64,000 bases of DNA from Streptomyces sp. 1-11 (GTDB lineage: Bacteria > Actinomycetota > Actinomycetes > Streptomycetales > Streptomycetaceae), in assembly GCF_007176755.1 (NCBI RefSeq), contig NZ_BJTV01000008.1, forward strand, positions 310,001 through 374,000, read 5' to 3'. The notes beneath the pieces were generated by a model. That model did no database searches and was not told where the DNA came from. It saw nothing but the letters and a program-made list of their open reading frames with translations. Shown here one piece after another: positions 8,791 to 16,683 of the stretch (position 1 is the stretch's first letter; each line of letters opens with the position of its first letter). Made by a program: the position numbers and the translations under genes.

Positions 8791-8809
8791 CCCAACTACC
8801 GTGCTCCGC

Positions 8810-9727
8810 ATGACAGTCACCGGCATGGACATCACGGCGGACCTGATCCGCGACCTGCTGCGCGAGCAGCACCCCGACCTGGCGGACCGCCCCCTGAAGC
8901 TCGGCGCGCTCGGCTGGGACAACCAGGTGTGGCGGCTCGGCGACGACCTGGCCGTCCGGATGCCCTGGGCGACCCGGTCGGCGGACGCCCTGCTGCGCAA
9001 GGAACACGCCTGGCTGCCCGGCCTCGCCCCGCACCTGCCGCTGCCGATCCCCGTCCCGCAGCGCCTCGGCGAGCCCTCCGAACGGTTCCCGCGGCCCTGG
9101 CTCGTCACCACCTGGGTGCCGGGCGAACCCGCCGACCGCGCCCCCGCGACGCGCCCCGCGCAGGCGGCCGTCGCCCTCGCCGCCTTTCTGACCGCGCTGC
9201 ATCGTCCCGCCCCCGAAGCGGCGCCCGTGGGCCGGGACCGCGGCGGCCCGCTGGCCGGCACCGCCGGGCACTTCACCCGAGCGCTCGACTCGGCCGCCGA
9301 GTCCGGCCTGGTCCGCGATCCGGAGGCCGTCCGCGCGGTCTGGGCGGACGCGGCCGCCGCGCCCGGCTGGACGGGCCCGCGCCTGTGGCTGCACGGGGAC
9401 CTGCATCCGGCCAACATCGTCACCACGAACGGCGACCTCTCCGGCGTGATCGACTTCGGAGACCTCTTCGCCGGCGACCCGGCCTGCGATCTCGCCGCCG
9501 CCTGGATCCTGCTGCCGGACGGCGCCACCGACCTCTTCCACGCGACCTACCGTCCGCGCCCGGACGCCGCGACCCTGCGCCGCGCCCGCGGCTGGGCGGT
9601 GCTGCGCGCCCTCGCCGGCATCCACATCGCGGACGCCGGCGTCCACGGCCGCCCCGGCGGCAAGCCCACCTGGGGCCCACCGGCGCACGCGGCACTCCGG
9701 CGCCTCATCGCGTCCGCGGACGGTTGA
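8810..9727 (+). CDS. APH/ChoK-family phosphotransferase
   Basis: A 305-residue protein with the aminoglycoside phosphotransferase/choline kinase fold. The Brenner motif HGDLHPANIV supplies the catalytic base D197, and IDFGD (D215) is the metal-binding DFG equivalent. An N-lobe segment, WDNQVWRLGDDLAVRMP, takes the nucleotide-loop position. Members phosphorylate hydroxyl groups on aminoglycosides, macrolides, homoserine or choline; the broad 'TW-VPGEPAD' style seen here is common in uncharacterised actinobacterial paralogues, so resistance cannot be assumed. The ATG at 8810 is favoured, though no good ribosome site precedes it; GTG 8801 and ATG 8825 are alternatives. The tandem repeat array lies immediately upstream. 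Confidence 0.82.
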   Translation: MTVTGMDITADLIRDLLREQHPDLADRPLKLGALGWDNQVWRLGDDLAVRMPWATRSADALLRKEHAWLPGLAPHLPLPIPVPQRLGEPSERFPRPWLVTTWVPGEPADRAPATRPAQAAVALAAFLTALHRPAPEAAPVGRDRGGPLAGTAGHFTRALDSAAESGLVRDPEAVRAVWADAAAAPGWTGPRLWLHGDLHPANIVTTNGDLSGVIDFGDLFAGDPACDLAAAWILLPDGATDLFHATYRPRPDAATLRRARGWAVLRALAGIHIADAGVHGRPGGKPTWGPPAHAALRRLIASADG

Positions 9728-9792
9728 GCGGCCGCCGGGCCGCAGTGCTTGCCCGACTCGGGCGGGATGCCGACCGGTTCGGGCACCCCGCC

Positions 9793-9810
9793 TTGTCAAT
9801 GCTTTGACAA
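9793..9810. promoter_or_regulatory. Inverted repeat TTGTCAA-N4-TTGACAA upstream of ABC operon
   Basis: Perfect 7-bp arms with a 4-bp spacer lie 87 bp before the ABC ATPase start, and the right arm contains a consensus -35 hexamer TTGACA. A clear -10 is not visible at 17 bp. The element looks like a repressor operator laid over the promoter. Confidence 0.45.
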
Positions 9811-9896
9811 CTCGTTCCCTGGGTGTTCAACCGGCCGTCCCCGTCCGAGCCGTGTGCCGTCCGTAAGGTCCCTGAGCGTTGCGGAAGAAGGGACTC

Positions 9897-10844
9897 ATGG
9901 ACGCACTCCTCGCAGTCCGGGCTCGCGGGATCACCAAGTGTTTCGGCGACGTCGTCGCTCTCGACGGCGTCGACCTGGACGTGACACAAGGTCAGATCCA
10001 TGGTCTGGTCGGACCGAACGGCGCCGGGAAGACGACCCTACTCGGCCTCCTGCTCGGTCTGGCCGCCGCCGACAGCGGCCGCCTGGAGATCCTCGGCACA
10101 CCGGTCGGACGGGCGCTCACCGCCCCGGACGGGGTCGCGGGCTTCGTGGACGGACCCGGCCTCTACCCCTCGCTCACCGCCAGGCGGAACCTCGCCGCGC
10201 TGGCCGCTCTGCGCGGAACCGGCGCACGGGCGGCGGGAATCGACGACTCGCTCGACCAGGTCGGGCTCACCGACGTCGCCGACGACCGGGTGCGCGGGTT
10301 CTCCCTCGGCATGCGCCAGCGGCTCGGGCTCGCCGCCGCCCTGCTCACCCGGCCCCGCCTGCTCGTGCTCGACGAACCCGCCAACGGCCTCGACCCTGCG
10401 GGCAAGAGGCACGTCCACGGCGTCCTCACCCGCCTCGTGGCGGACGGGACCAGCGTGGTGCTCTCCAGCCACCGCATGGACGACCTCGAAGCGCTGTGCT
10501 CCGAGGTGACGATCATCGCCACCGGACGGGTCGTCTTCTCCGGCCCGCTGGACAAGCTGGCCGCCGAGAAGCGCGAACTCGACTACCGGCTGCTGACCTC
10601 CGACCCCGCTGCCGCCCGCCGCCTGGCCGCCGGCACCCGGGGGATCCACGTCGTCGACGACACCACGACGCGGTACGGCGCCGAAGTCCTCGTCGTACGC
10701 GCGCTGGTGCCCGCCCTCGACGCACTGGTGGCGGGACTCGTGCGGGCGGGTGTCGCCCCGCGCGAGATCACCCCCGTGGTCTCGCCGCTGGAAGCCGCGT
10801 TCCTCGCCCTGACCGAGCAGCACGCGCGGGAGGCGGCCCGATGA
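9897..10844 (+). CDS. ABC transporter ATP-binding protein
   Basis: A 315-residue nucleotide-binding subunit of an ABC-2 type exporter. Walker A is GPNGAGKTT, the signature loop is the variant FSLGMRQRLG, Walker B with catalytic Glu is LLVLDEPANGLDP, and the H-loop is SSHRMDD. The C-terminal 90 residues form the extra domain found in DrrA/BcrA-like exporters. The ATG at 9897 has GAAGAAGGGA upstream. The stop overlaps the next gene's start (ATGA at 10841), so it is translationally coupled to its permease. It probably powers export of a lipid, peptide or antibiotic; the substrate cannot be read from sequence. An inverted repeat at 9793-9810 is a likely control site. Confidence 0.92.
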   Translation: MDALLAVRARGITKCFGDVVALDGVDLDVTQGQIHGLVGPNGAGKTTLLGLLLGLAAADSGRLEILGTPVGRALTAPDGVAGFVDGPGLYPSLTARRNLAALAALRGTGARAAGIDDSLDQVGLTDVADDRVRGFSLGMRQRLGLAAALLTRPRLLVLDEPANGLDPAGKRHVHGVLTRLVADGTSVVLSSHRMDDLEALCSEVTIIATGRVVFSGPLDKLAAEKRELDYRLLTSDPAAARRLAAGTRGIHVVDDTTTRYGAEVLVVRALVPALDALVAGLVRAGVAPREITPVVSPLEAAFLALTEQHAREAAR

Positions 10845-12196
10845 CCGCGACCCTCGCACCCGGCGCCGACGTGCGGCCCAGCCCGGTGCCGCTGCTGCGC
10901 GGCTACCGCTTCGAACTGGTGAAACTGGTCTCCCAGTGGCGGATGCGCCTGCTGGTCGCCGCCTGCTGGATCGCGCCGGCGCTCTTCGTGGCGGCGGTGA
11001 GCCGGCAGAGCACGCTGCCTGTCGACACCCTCTTCGGCCGCTGGATGCACGCCACGGGCTGGGCCGGACCGCTGGTGGTGCTCGGCTTCGCGGGCACCTG
11101 GGCGCTGCCGCTGCTCACCTCGGTCGTGGCCGGAGACGTGTTCGCGGCCGAGGACCGCCTGGGCACCTGGCGCCATCTGCTGGTGGCGGTGCGCTCCCCT
11201 CGGCGGATCTTCGCGGCCAAGGCACTGGCCACCCTCACCGTCATCCTGCTGCTGGTGACCGGCCTGGCCTGTTCCAGCGCGGCCGGCGGGGCCGCGGCGG
11301 TCGGCAACCAGCCGCTGGTCGGCCTCGACGGCCATCCGCTGTCACCGGCGGACGCCGCCGGCCGGGTCCTGCTCGCCTGGCTGTGCGTGCTCGCCCCGAC
11401 ACTGGCGCTCGCCGCGATCGGACTGCTGGGCTCCGTCACACTGGGGCGCTCCCCGATGGGACTGCTGCTGCCCGCGCTGTTCGCGCTCACCATGCAGCTC
11501 GCCCAGATGCTGCCGCTCCCCGTCGCCGTGCGGCTCGCCCTGCCCGGCTACGCCTTCATCGCCTGGAACGGCCTGTTCACCAGCCCGGCGCAGCTCGAAC
11601 CGCTGCTGACCGCGATCGCGGTCAGCCTGGTCTGGGCCGTGGTCGCGACGGCGCTGGCCTTCCTGCTGTTCGTACGCCGCGACTTCACCAACGCCGCCTA
11701 CGACGGCTCGGGACGCCGTGCCCTGACCGCGGGCGTGCTGCCGCTGGCCGGTCTTGCCGCCGCGACCGTCGCGGTCGTCGCCACCACGACCACGGTCACC
11801 GGCTCCGGGATCGAACGTGACAAGGTGCAGCGCTCCCTCGCCACGGAATTCGCCCACCTCTACCGGTTGCAGACCGGGCAACTGCACCGTCCCGACGTCA
11901 CCGAGGCGCAGTTGCGGACGGCCGCGACGTGCGACAAGGGGAGCGTCCGGGTCGCCGCCGAGGGCCCGGGCAACGACTGGCGCTGCGTCGTCTCGTGGCA
12001 CCTGCCCGGCGTCGAGGCCACCGGCTCGGCCGTCTACCAGCTCGACATCACCGCGGACGGGCGGTTCGTCGCCGACGGCGACGGGCCGAAGGAAGTGAAC
12101 GGCTACTTCCTGGTGCGGACCCCGAACGGAGACGCACCGAACCCGCTCTGGCAGTTCGACGGCAGCGTCGATCTGCTCTCCACCTCGAAGGGATGA
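10841..12196 (+). CDS. ABC-2 type permease with extracytoplasmic C-terminal domain
   Basis: A 451-residue membrane subunit coupled by ATGA overlap to the upstream ATPase. About six spans lie within residues 40-320, as expected for ABC-2 permeases. It then departs from the usual layout: the last span (VLPLAGLAAATVAVVATTTTV) is followed by about 130 residues outside the membrane. This tail holds two cysteines (in TAATCDKGSV and DWRCVVSW) that could form a disulphide. It ends 4 bp before the secreted phosphoesterase gene, so the three genes are one operon. The tail may bind the exported substrate or the phosphoesterase. That is inference from the layout. Confidence 0.85.
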   Translation: MTATLAPGADVRPSPVPLLRGYRFELVKLVSQWRMRLLVAACWIAPALFVAAVSRQSTLPVDTLFGRWMHATGWAGPLVVLGFAGTWALPLLTSVVAGDVFAAEDRLGTWRHLLVAVRSPRRIFAAKALATLTVILLLVTGLACSSAAGGAAAVGNQPLVGLDGHPLSPADAAGRVLLAWLCVLAPTLALAAIGLLGSVTLGRSPMGLLLPALFALTMQLAQMLPLPVAVRLALPGYAFIAWNGLFTSPAQLEPLLTAIAVSLVWAVVATALAFLLFVRRDFTNAAYDGSGRRALTAGVLPLAGLAAATVAVVATTTTVTGSGIERDKVQRSLATEFAHLYRLQTGQLHRPDVTEAQLRTAATCDKGSVRVAAEGPGNDWRCVVSWHLPGVEATGSAVYQLDITADGRFVADGDGPKEVNGYFLVRTPNGDAPNPLWQFDGSVDLLSTSKG

Positions 12197-12200
12197 ACCC

Positions 12201-14954
12201 ATGCAGGTAACACGCCACCGCAGGCGTGTCCAGAAGAACGGTGTCGCTCTCCTCGGCAGACGCGTCGGCCGCCGGACCCTGCTGACCGCCGGCATCACCG
12301 CCGTCGCCGTCACCGCCGCGGGCACCGCCTTCGCCCAGACGCACCAGTTCGGCACCGACCAGGTCGGCCAGGTCACCGACCGGGGCCAGGTCGTCTCCAG
12401 CGACCAGTACATCGCGCCGTACGGCGAGCGCCTCGTCATCGACAACGGCAAGATCATGTCGTCCTCGGTCAGCCCGGACGGCACCCACCTCGCCGCCTCG
12501 GTCACCGACGGCGGCTCCGCACTGTCCATCGTGGACCTGAAGAAGTGGACGGTGCAGCAACTCGTCGGCAGCGCCGCCTCGTCCACCCCGCGCCTCGGCA
12601 GCAACGAGGTGGGCCAGGAAGGCCCCACCTACTCGCCCGACGGCTCGCAGCTCTGGCTCGGCCAGACCGACGGCTACACCAGGTTCACCGTCGGTCCGGA
12701 CGGCAGCGTCGGCGACCCGGTGACGGTGAAGATCCCGGCGGACGGGACCAGGCACGCGCTGGTCGGCGAGGCGGTGTTCTCGGCCGACGGCTCCACCGTG
12801 TACTCCGCGGTCAACGGCCAGAACCGGGTCGTCGCCCTGGACGCGGCGACCGGGGCCGTCCGTCGCAGCTGGGCCGTCGGCAACGCCCCGCGCGACCTGG
12901 TCCGGGTCGGCGACAAGCTGTACGTGAGCAACGAGGGCGGGCGGCCGGCGAAGCCCGGCGACACCACGCTCAACTCCTACGACACCCAGGTGCCCGCGGA
13001 CCCCAGGACGGGTGCCACCACCACCGGCACGGTCGGCGTCATCGACCTGGCGCACCCGGACGCCGCCCCGACGAGCATCGACGTCGGCCTGCACCCGACC
13101 GCCCTGTACGCCAAGCGCGGGGCGCTGTTCGTCACCAACACCGCCACCAACGACGTGTCGGTCATCGACACCCGCCGCGACAAGGTCGTGCAGACCATCG
13201 CGACCCAGCCCTGGCCCGAGGCCTCCGTGGGCTACGAGCCCGACGCGGTGACGCTCACCGACGACGGCCACCTGCTGGTGACGCTCGGCCGCGCCAACGC
13301 GGTCGCCGTCTACCGGTACACCACCCCCCAGGAGCCGGTCAGTTACGTCGGTCTCCTGCCCACGGACTACTTCCCGGCGGAGATCGCCACCGTCGGGGAC
13401 CAGGTGCTGGTGTCCAACACGCGCGGTGTCGACGCCCGCCGGCCCACCAGCGGCGCCGGGCACGCCACCCACGACACGACGTCGAGCCTCACGCGGTTCG
13501 CGCTGCCCGACGACAGCGTCATCAGGTCCCAGACCTCCAAGGTCTTCCAGCAGAACGGCTGGAGCCGCGGCTCGGTGCAGCTCGCCAAGGGCAAGGGCCA
13601 CCGGAAGCCGGTGCCGGTCCCGCAGCGGCTCGGCGACCCCTCGACGATCAAGCACGTGTTCCTGATAGTCAAGGAGAACCGGACCTACGACCAGCTCTTC
13701 GGCGACCTTCCGCAGGGCAACGGCGACCCGTCGCTGGCCCAGTTCGGCGAGAACGTCACCCCCAACCAGCACGCGCTGGCACGGCAGTTCGGGCTGTACG
13801 ACAACGCGTACGACATCGGCACCAACTCCGCCGAGGGCCACAACTGGCTGATGCAGGCCGACAATCCGGAGTACACCGAGTCCTCGGCCGGTGAGTACAA
13901 GCGCAGTTACGACACCGAGGACGACGCCCTCGGCCACCAGCGGACCGGGTTCATCTGGTCCGGCGCGCAGGCGGCGGGCAGGAGCGTGCGGGACTTCGGC
14001 GAGTTCCAGCAGTTCCTGTCGAAGCCGGCGGACGCGAGCTGGCAGAACCTGTACTGCGACGCCAGGAACATGGACGCGACCGGGCAGGACACCGCGTACA
14101 CCCTGAACTCGTCCTCGCCGATCCCGTCGCTCAACGACGTGTCCGTGCACGGTTTCGCGAAGTTCGACACCAGCGTCCCGGACATCTACCGGCAGCAGAT
14201 CTGGAAGCGGGACTTCGAGCGGAACGGGCCCGCGGACCTCAACATGTTCTGGCTCTCCAGCGACCACACCGGTGGCCCGGCGAACGCGGCCGCCCAGGTC
14301 GCCGACAACGACCTCGCCACCGGCCGGATCGTCGACGAGATCTCGCACAGCCGGTACTGGAAGGACTCGGCGATCTTCGTCGTCGAGGACGACTCCCAGG
14401 CCGGCCTCGACCACGTCGACGGCCACCGTGCCCCGATCCAGATCATCAGCCCCTGGGCCCGGCACGGCGCGGTCGACAGCCGCTACTACTCCCAGATCAC
14501 GGTGATCCGGACCATCGAGCAGATCCTCGGGATCCACCCGATGAACCAGAAGGACAGCGCGGCCACCCCGATGCGGGGCGCCTTCACCCAGAAGGCGGAC
14601 CTCACGCCGTTCACCGCGCTGCCCAACCGGACCTCCCTGACCGGCGGCCTGAAGACCCCGCCCGCCTGCGGCACCGACACACCGGCGCCGCAGAACCCGG
14701 CCGCGGCCCCCGCGCCGACGGCGAAGGTCCCCGCGGACAAGCGGTCGCTCGCCGCGCAGTGGGACCGCTGGAAGTCCAAGCAGCGCCTGACCGGACCCCA
14801 CGCGGTGCCGGACTACGCCAACCCCGCCCAGATGAACCACTTCACCTGGTACGAGACGCACAACTGGAAGAAGCCGTACCCCGGCGAGAGCAAGATCTTC
14901 GCGCCGGACGACGTGCCGGGCGCCTACATCCCGTCGGCGGAGTCCGACGGCTGA
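12201..14954 (+). CDS. Secreted YncE-like beta-propeller/phosphoesterase fusion
   Basis: A 917-residue exported protein. A Tat-like start (GRRVGRRTLLTAGITAVAV, cleavage near AFAQ) is followed by a seven-bladed-type propeller (about 60-450, repeats with SPDG, VSVIDTRRDKVV). Then comes a phosphoesterase domain of the phospholipase C/acid phosphatase superfamily (about 470-790). The domain shows HVFLIVKENRTYDQLFGDL, DIGTNSAEGHNW, FWLSSDHTGG and FVVEDDSQAGLDHVDGHRAP, motifs holding the conserved Asp/His metal ligands. A basic, proline-rich tail ends it. Such bifunctional proteins are annotated across actinobacteria, with substrates unproven. The ATG has GAAGGGATG upstream and is 4 bp after the permease stop, implying joint expression with the ABC exporter. 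Confidence 0.88.
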   Translation: MQVTRHRRRVQKNGVALLGRRVGRRTLLTAGITAVAVTAAGTAFAQTHQFGTDQVGQVTDRGQVVSSDQYIAPYGERLVIDNGKIMSSSVSPDGTHLAASVTDGGSALSIVDLKKWTVQQLVGSAASSTPRLGSNEVGQEGPTYSPDGSQLWLGQTDGYTRFTVGPDGSVGDPVTVKIPADGTRHALVGEAVFSADGSTVYSAVNGQNRVVALDAATGAVRRSWAVGNAPRDLVRVGDKLYVSNEGGRPAKPGDTTLNSYDTQVPADPRTGATTTGTVGVIDLAHPDAAPTSIDVGLHPTALYAKRGALFVTNTATNDVSVIDTRRDKVVQTIATQPWPEASVGYEPDAVTLTDDGHLLVTLGRANAVAVYRYTTPQEPVSYVGLLPTDYFPAEIATVGDQVLVSNTRGVDARRPTSGAGHATHDTTSSLTRFALPDDSVIRSQTSKVFQQNGWSRGSVQLAKGKGHRKPVPVPQRLGDPSTIKHVFLIVKENRTYDQLFGDLPQGNGDPSLAQFGENVTPNQHALARQFGLYDNAYDIGTNSAEGHNWLMQADNPEYTESSAGEYKRSYDTEDDALGHQRTGFIWSGAQAAGRSVRDFGEFQQFLSKPADASWQNLYCDARNMDATGQDTAYTLNSSSPIPSLNDVSVHGFAKFDTSVPDIYRQQIWKRDFERNGPADLNMFWLSSDHTGGPANAAAQVADNDLATGRIVDEISHSRYWKDSAIFVVEDDSQAGLDHVDGHRAPIQIISPWARHGAVDSRYYSQITVIRTIEQILGIHPMNQKDSAATPMRGAFTQKADLTPFTALPNRTSLTGGLKTPPACGTDTPAPQNPAAAPAPTAKVPADKRSLAAQWDRWKSKQRLTGPHAVPDYANPAQMNHFTWYETHNWKKPYPGESKIFAPDDVPGAYIPSAESDG

Positions 14955-14973
14955 CGCCCACTCCCGGCACGAA

Positions 14974-15010
14974 GGGGCCCCCGTCCGGCTGCGCGCCGGT
15001 CGGGGGCTCC
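14974..15010. terminator. Hairpin after phosphoesterase gene
   Basis: GGGGCCCCCG pairs with CGGGGGCTCC (one G-U), and inner CCGG arms extend the stem across a T-T mismatch. It lies 20 bp after the stop of the operon's last gene. Confidence 0.65.
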
Positions 15011-15179
15011 GCCGTCCCGCGGACCGTACGGAGCCCGGGGCCGGGAGCGACGCCCGGGCGAACGGCGGGGGAGAGGCCGCGCTCGCGCTGGTCCGCTGCC
15101 GGCCGGAAGAACCCCGGGGGAATGTCATGAGGCGGAGCGGGCGGGACGTGCCCCGGGCAGTGCCGGCGATCCGCCGGGT

Positions 15180-15335
15180 TCAGCGCGCCGACCGGCGGTT
15201 GCGCAGCTTGCCGATGAGCTGCTGGGCCTGCGCCCGGCGACGCGGATCGGCCGCGGTGCGCCGCACCTGCTCGATCGTGCGCTGACCCTGCGGACTCCGC
15301 GCGAACTGCTTGAGCCGTTGGAGAACTCCCGACAT
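15180..15335 (-). CDS. Small basic helical protein, unknown function
   Basis: Fifty-one residues, strongly basic (MSGVLQRLKQFARSPQGQRT through QQLIGKLRNRRSAR), predicted almost entirely helical, with no signal peptide. The ATG has GAAGGGAG 5 bp upstream, which is better support than any longer version of this frame offers. It is divergent from the desaturase gene. Proteins of this size and style recur in Streptomyces as conserved hypotheticals, and the charge pattern would allow nucleic-acid or membrane-surface binding. No function is known to me. Confidence 0.65.
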   Translation of the reverse strand: MSGVLQRLKQFARSPQGQRTIEQVRRTAADPRRRAQAQQLIGKLRNRRSAR

Positions 15336-15555
15336 GGCACTCCCTTCGCAAGGGGGCCTCGTCCTCGGCGGGCCCCGTGCGATTACGGCTACCCGGCGAC
15401 CGGCCATCCAGTACCGCTCGGCGAGGGTCGGCGCGAGCAGCCCGGCACGCCGACGCACGGGGGAAAACCCCCGGTCGCACAGGGGGGACACCTCGCGCGC
15501 GGAGGGTGGCTGGCAGGCTTCTTCAGGCCGTGCCGCCGCCGGGAGACTTCCGGAC

Positions 15556-16632
15556 ATGACGACTTCTCCCGCTGTCTCCCTGACGTCCCGGTCCGATCCC
15601 GCCGCCCCGGAGCGCACCGGTGCCGGCGGCGGCAGCGACTTCGCACGGCTCTCCCAGCGGATAGCGGCCGCCGGCCTGATGCGCCGCCGCCCCGGCTACT
15701 ACGCCGCACGCATCGGCCTGGTGACCGCCTCGTACGCGGCCGGCTGGGGGTGCTTCCTCGTCCTGGGCGACACCTGGTGGCAGCTGGCCGTCGCCGCGTT
15801 CCTGGCCTTCGTGTTCGGGCAGGTGGCCCTGCTCGCGCACGACCTGGCACACCGGCAGGTCTTCCGGCGGCGCGGGCCCAGCGAGACCATGGGCAGGCTG
15901 TTCGGGAACCTGGGCGTGGGCATGAGCTACGGCTGGTGGATGAACAAGCACACCCGCCACCACGCCAACCCCAACCACGAGGACCTCGACCCCGACGTCG
16001 CCCCCGACATCCTGGTCTGGTCCACCGAACAGGCGCGCGCCAGCCGGGGCGTGGCCCGTCTGATCGGTGGCCACCAGGCGCTGCTCTTCTTCCCGCTGCT
16101 GACCCTCGAGGGCTTCAACCTGCACGTCGCGAGCCTGCGGGCGCTGCGCTCGCCGTACATGAGGCAGCGAGCCCTGGAGGGCGCCCTGCTCCTGCTGCAC
16201 ATCGCGGGCGTGCTGTCCGCCCTGTTCCTGGTCCTCTCGCCGGGCAAGGCGGTGGCGTTCCTGGCGCTGAACCAGTGCCTGTTCGGCGTCTACCTCGGCT
16301 GCACCTTCGCCCCGAACCACAAGGGCATGCCCACCTTCACCGGTGACGAACGGCCCGACTTCCTGCGGCGCCAGGTCCTCACCTCCCGCAACGTGCGCGG
16401 CGGCCGGTTCACCGACGTGCTGCTCGGCGGCCTCAACTACCAGATCGAGCACCACCTGTTCCCGAGCATGCCCACGCCCCACCTGCGCCGCGCCCAGGCC
16501 GTCGTGCGGGAGTACTGCGCCGAGATCGGGGTGCCCTACCACGAGACCGGCCTGATCCGCTCCTACCGCGAGGCCCTGACCCACCTGCACCGGGTGGGAG
16601 AGCCGATCAGGCGGCAGCGAGCAGCGCACTGA
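15556..16632 (+). CDS. Membrane fatty acid desaturase
   Basis: A 358-residue di-iron integral membrane desaturase that introduces double bonds into acyl chains, using O2 and reductant. The three histidine clusters are visible and properly spaced: HDLAH (about residue 95), HTRHH (about 134) and QIEHH (about 297). Pairs of hydrophobic segments lie between them. The ATG at 15556 is chosen over upstream in-frame codons because the extra 82 residues are low-complexity and non-homologous in style, and GGGAG is 10 bp upstream. It stands alone with no ferredoxin or reductase next to it. Cold- or stress-linked membrane remodelling is the usual role. Confidence 0.9.
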   Translation: MTTSPAVSLTSRSDPAAPERTGAGGGSDFARLSQRIAAAGLMRRRPGYYAARIGLVTASYAAGWGCFLVLGDTWWQLAVAAFLAFVFGQVALLAHDLAHRQVFRRRGPSETMGRLFGNLGVGMSYGWWMNKHTRHHANPNHEDLDPDVAPDILVWSTEQARASRGVARLIGGHQALLFFPLLTLEGFNLHVASLRALRSPYMRQRALEGALLLLHIAGVLSALFLVLSPGKAVAFLALNQCLFGVYLGCTFAPNHKGMPTFTGDERPDFLRRQVLTSRNVRGGRFTDVLLGGLNYQIEHHLFPSMPTPHLRRAQAVVREYCAEIGVPYHETGLIRSYREALTHLHRVGEPIRRQRAAH

Positions 16633-16640
16633 CCCTCGCT

Positions 16641-16670
16641 GCCGCGGCCGGCGTGCTCGCCGGCCGCGGC
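16641..16670. terminator. Bidirectional terminator between desaturase and rph
   Basis: A perfect 13-bp stem, GCCGCGGCCGGCG, with a TGCT loop, sits in the 51-bp gap between two convergent genes. Confidence 0.8.
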
Positions 16671-16683
16671 CCCCGCCGGCCGG

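Noticed and set aside
9749..10840. N-terminal extension of the permease frame that would make an 815-residue protein
   Set aside because: The extension is an Arg/Pro-rich shadow of the ABC ATPase gene; the ATGA-coupled start at 10841 begins a normal permease.
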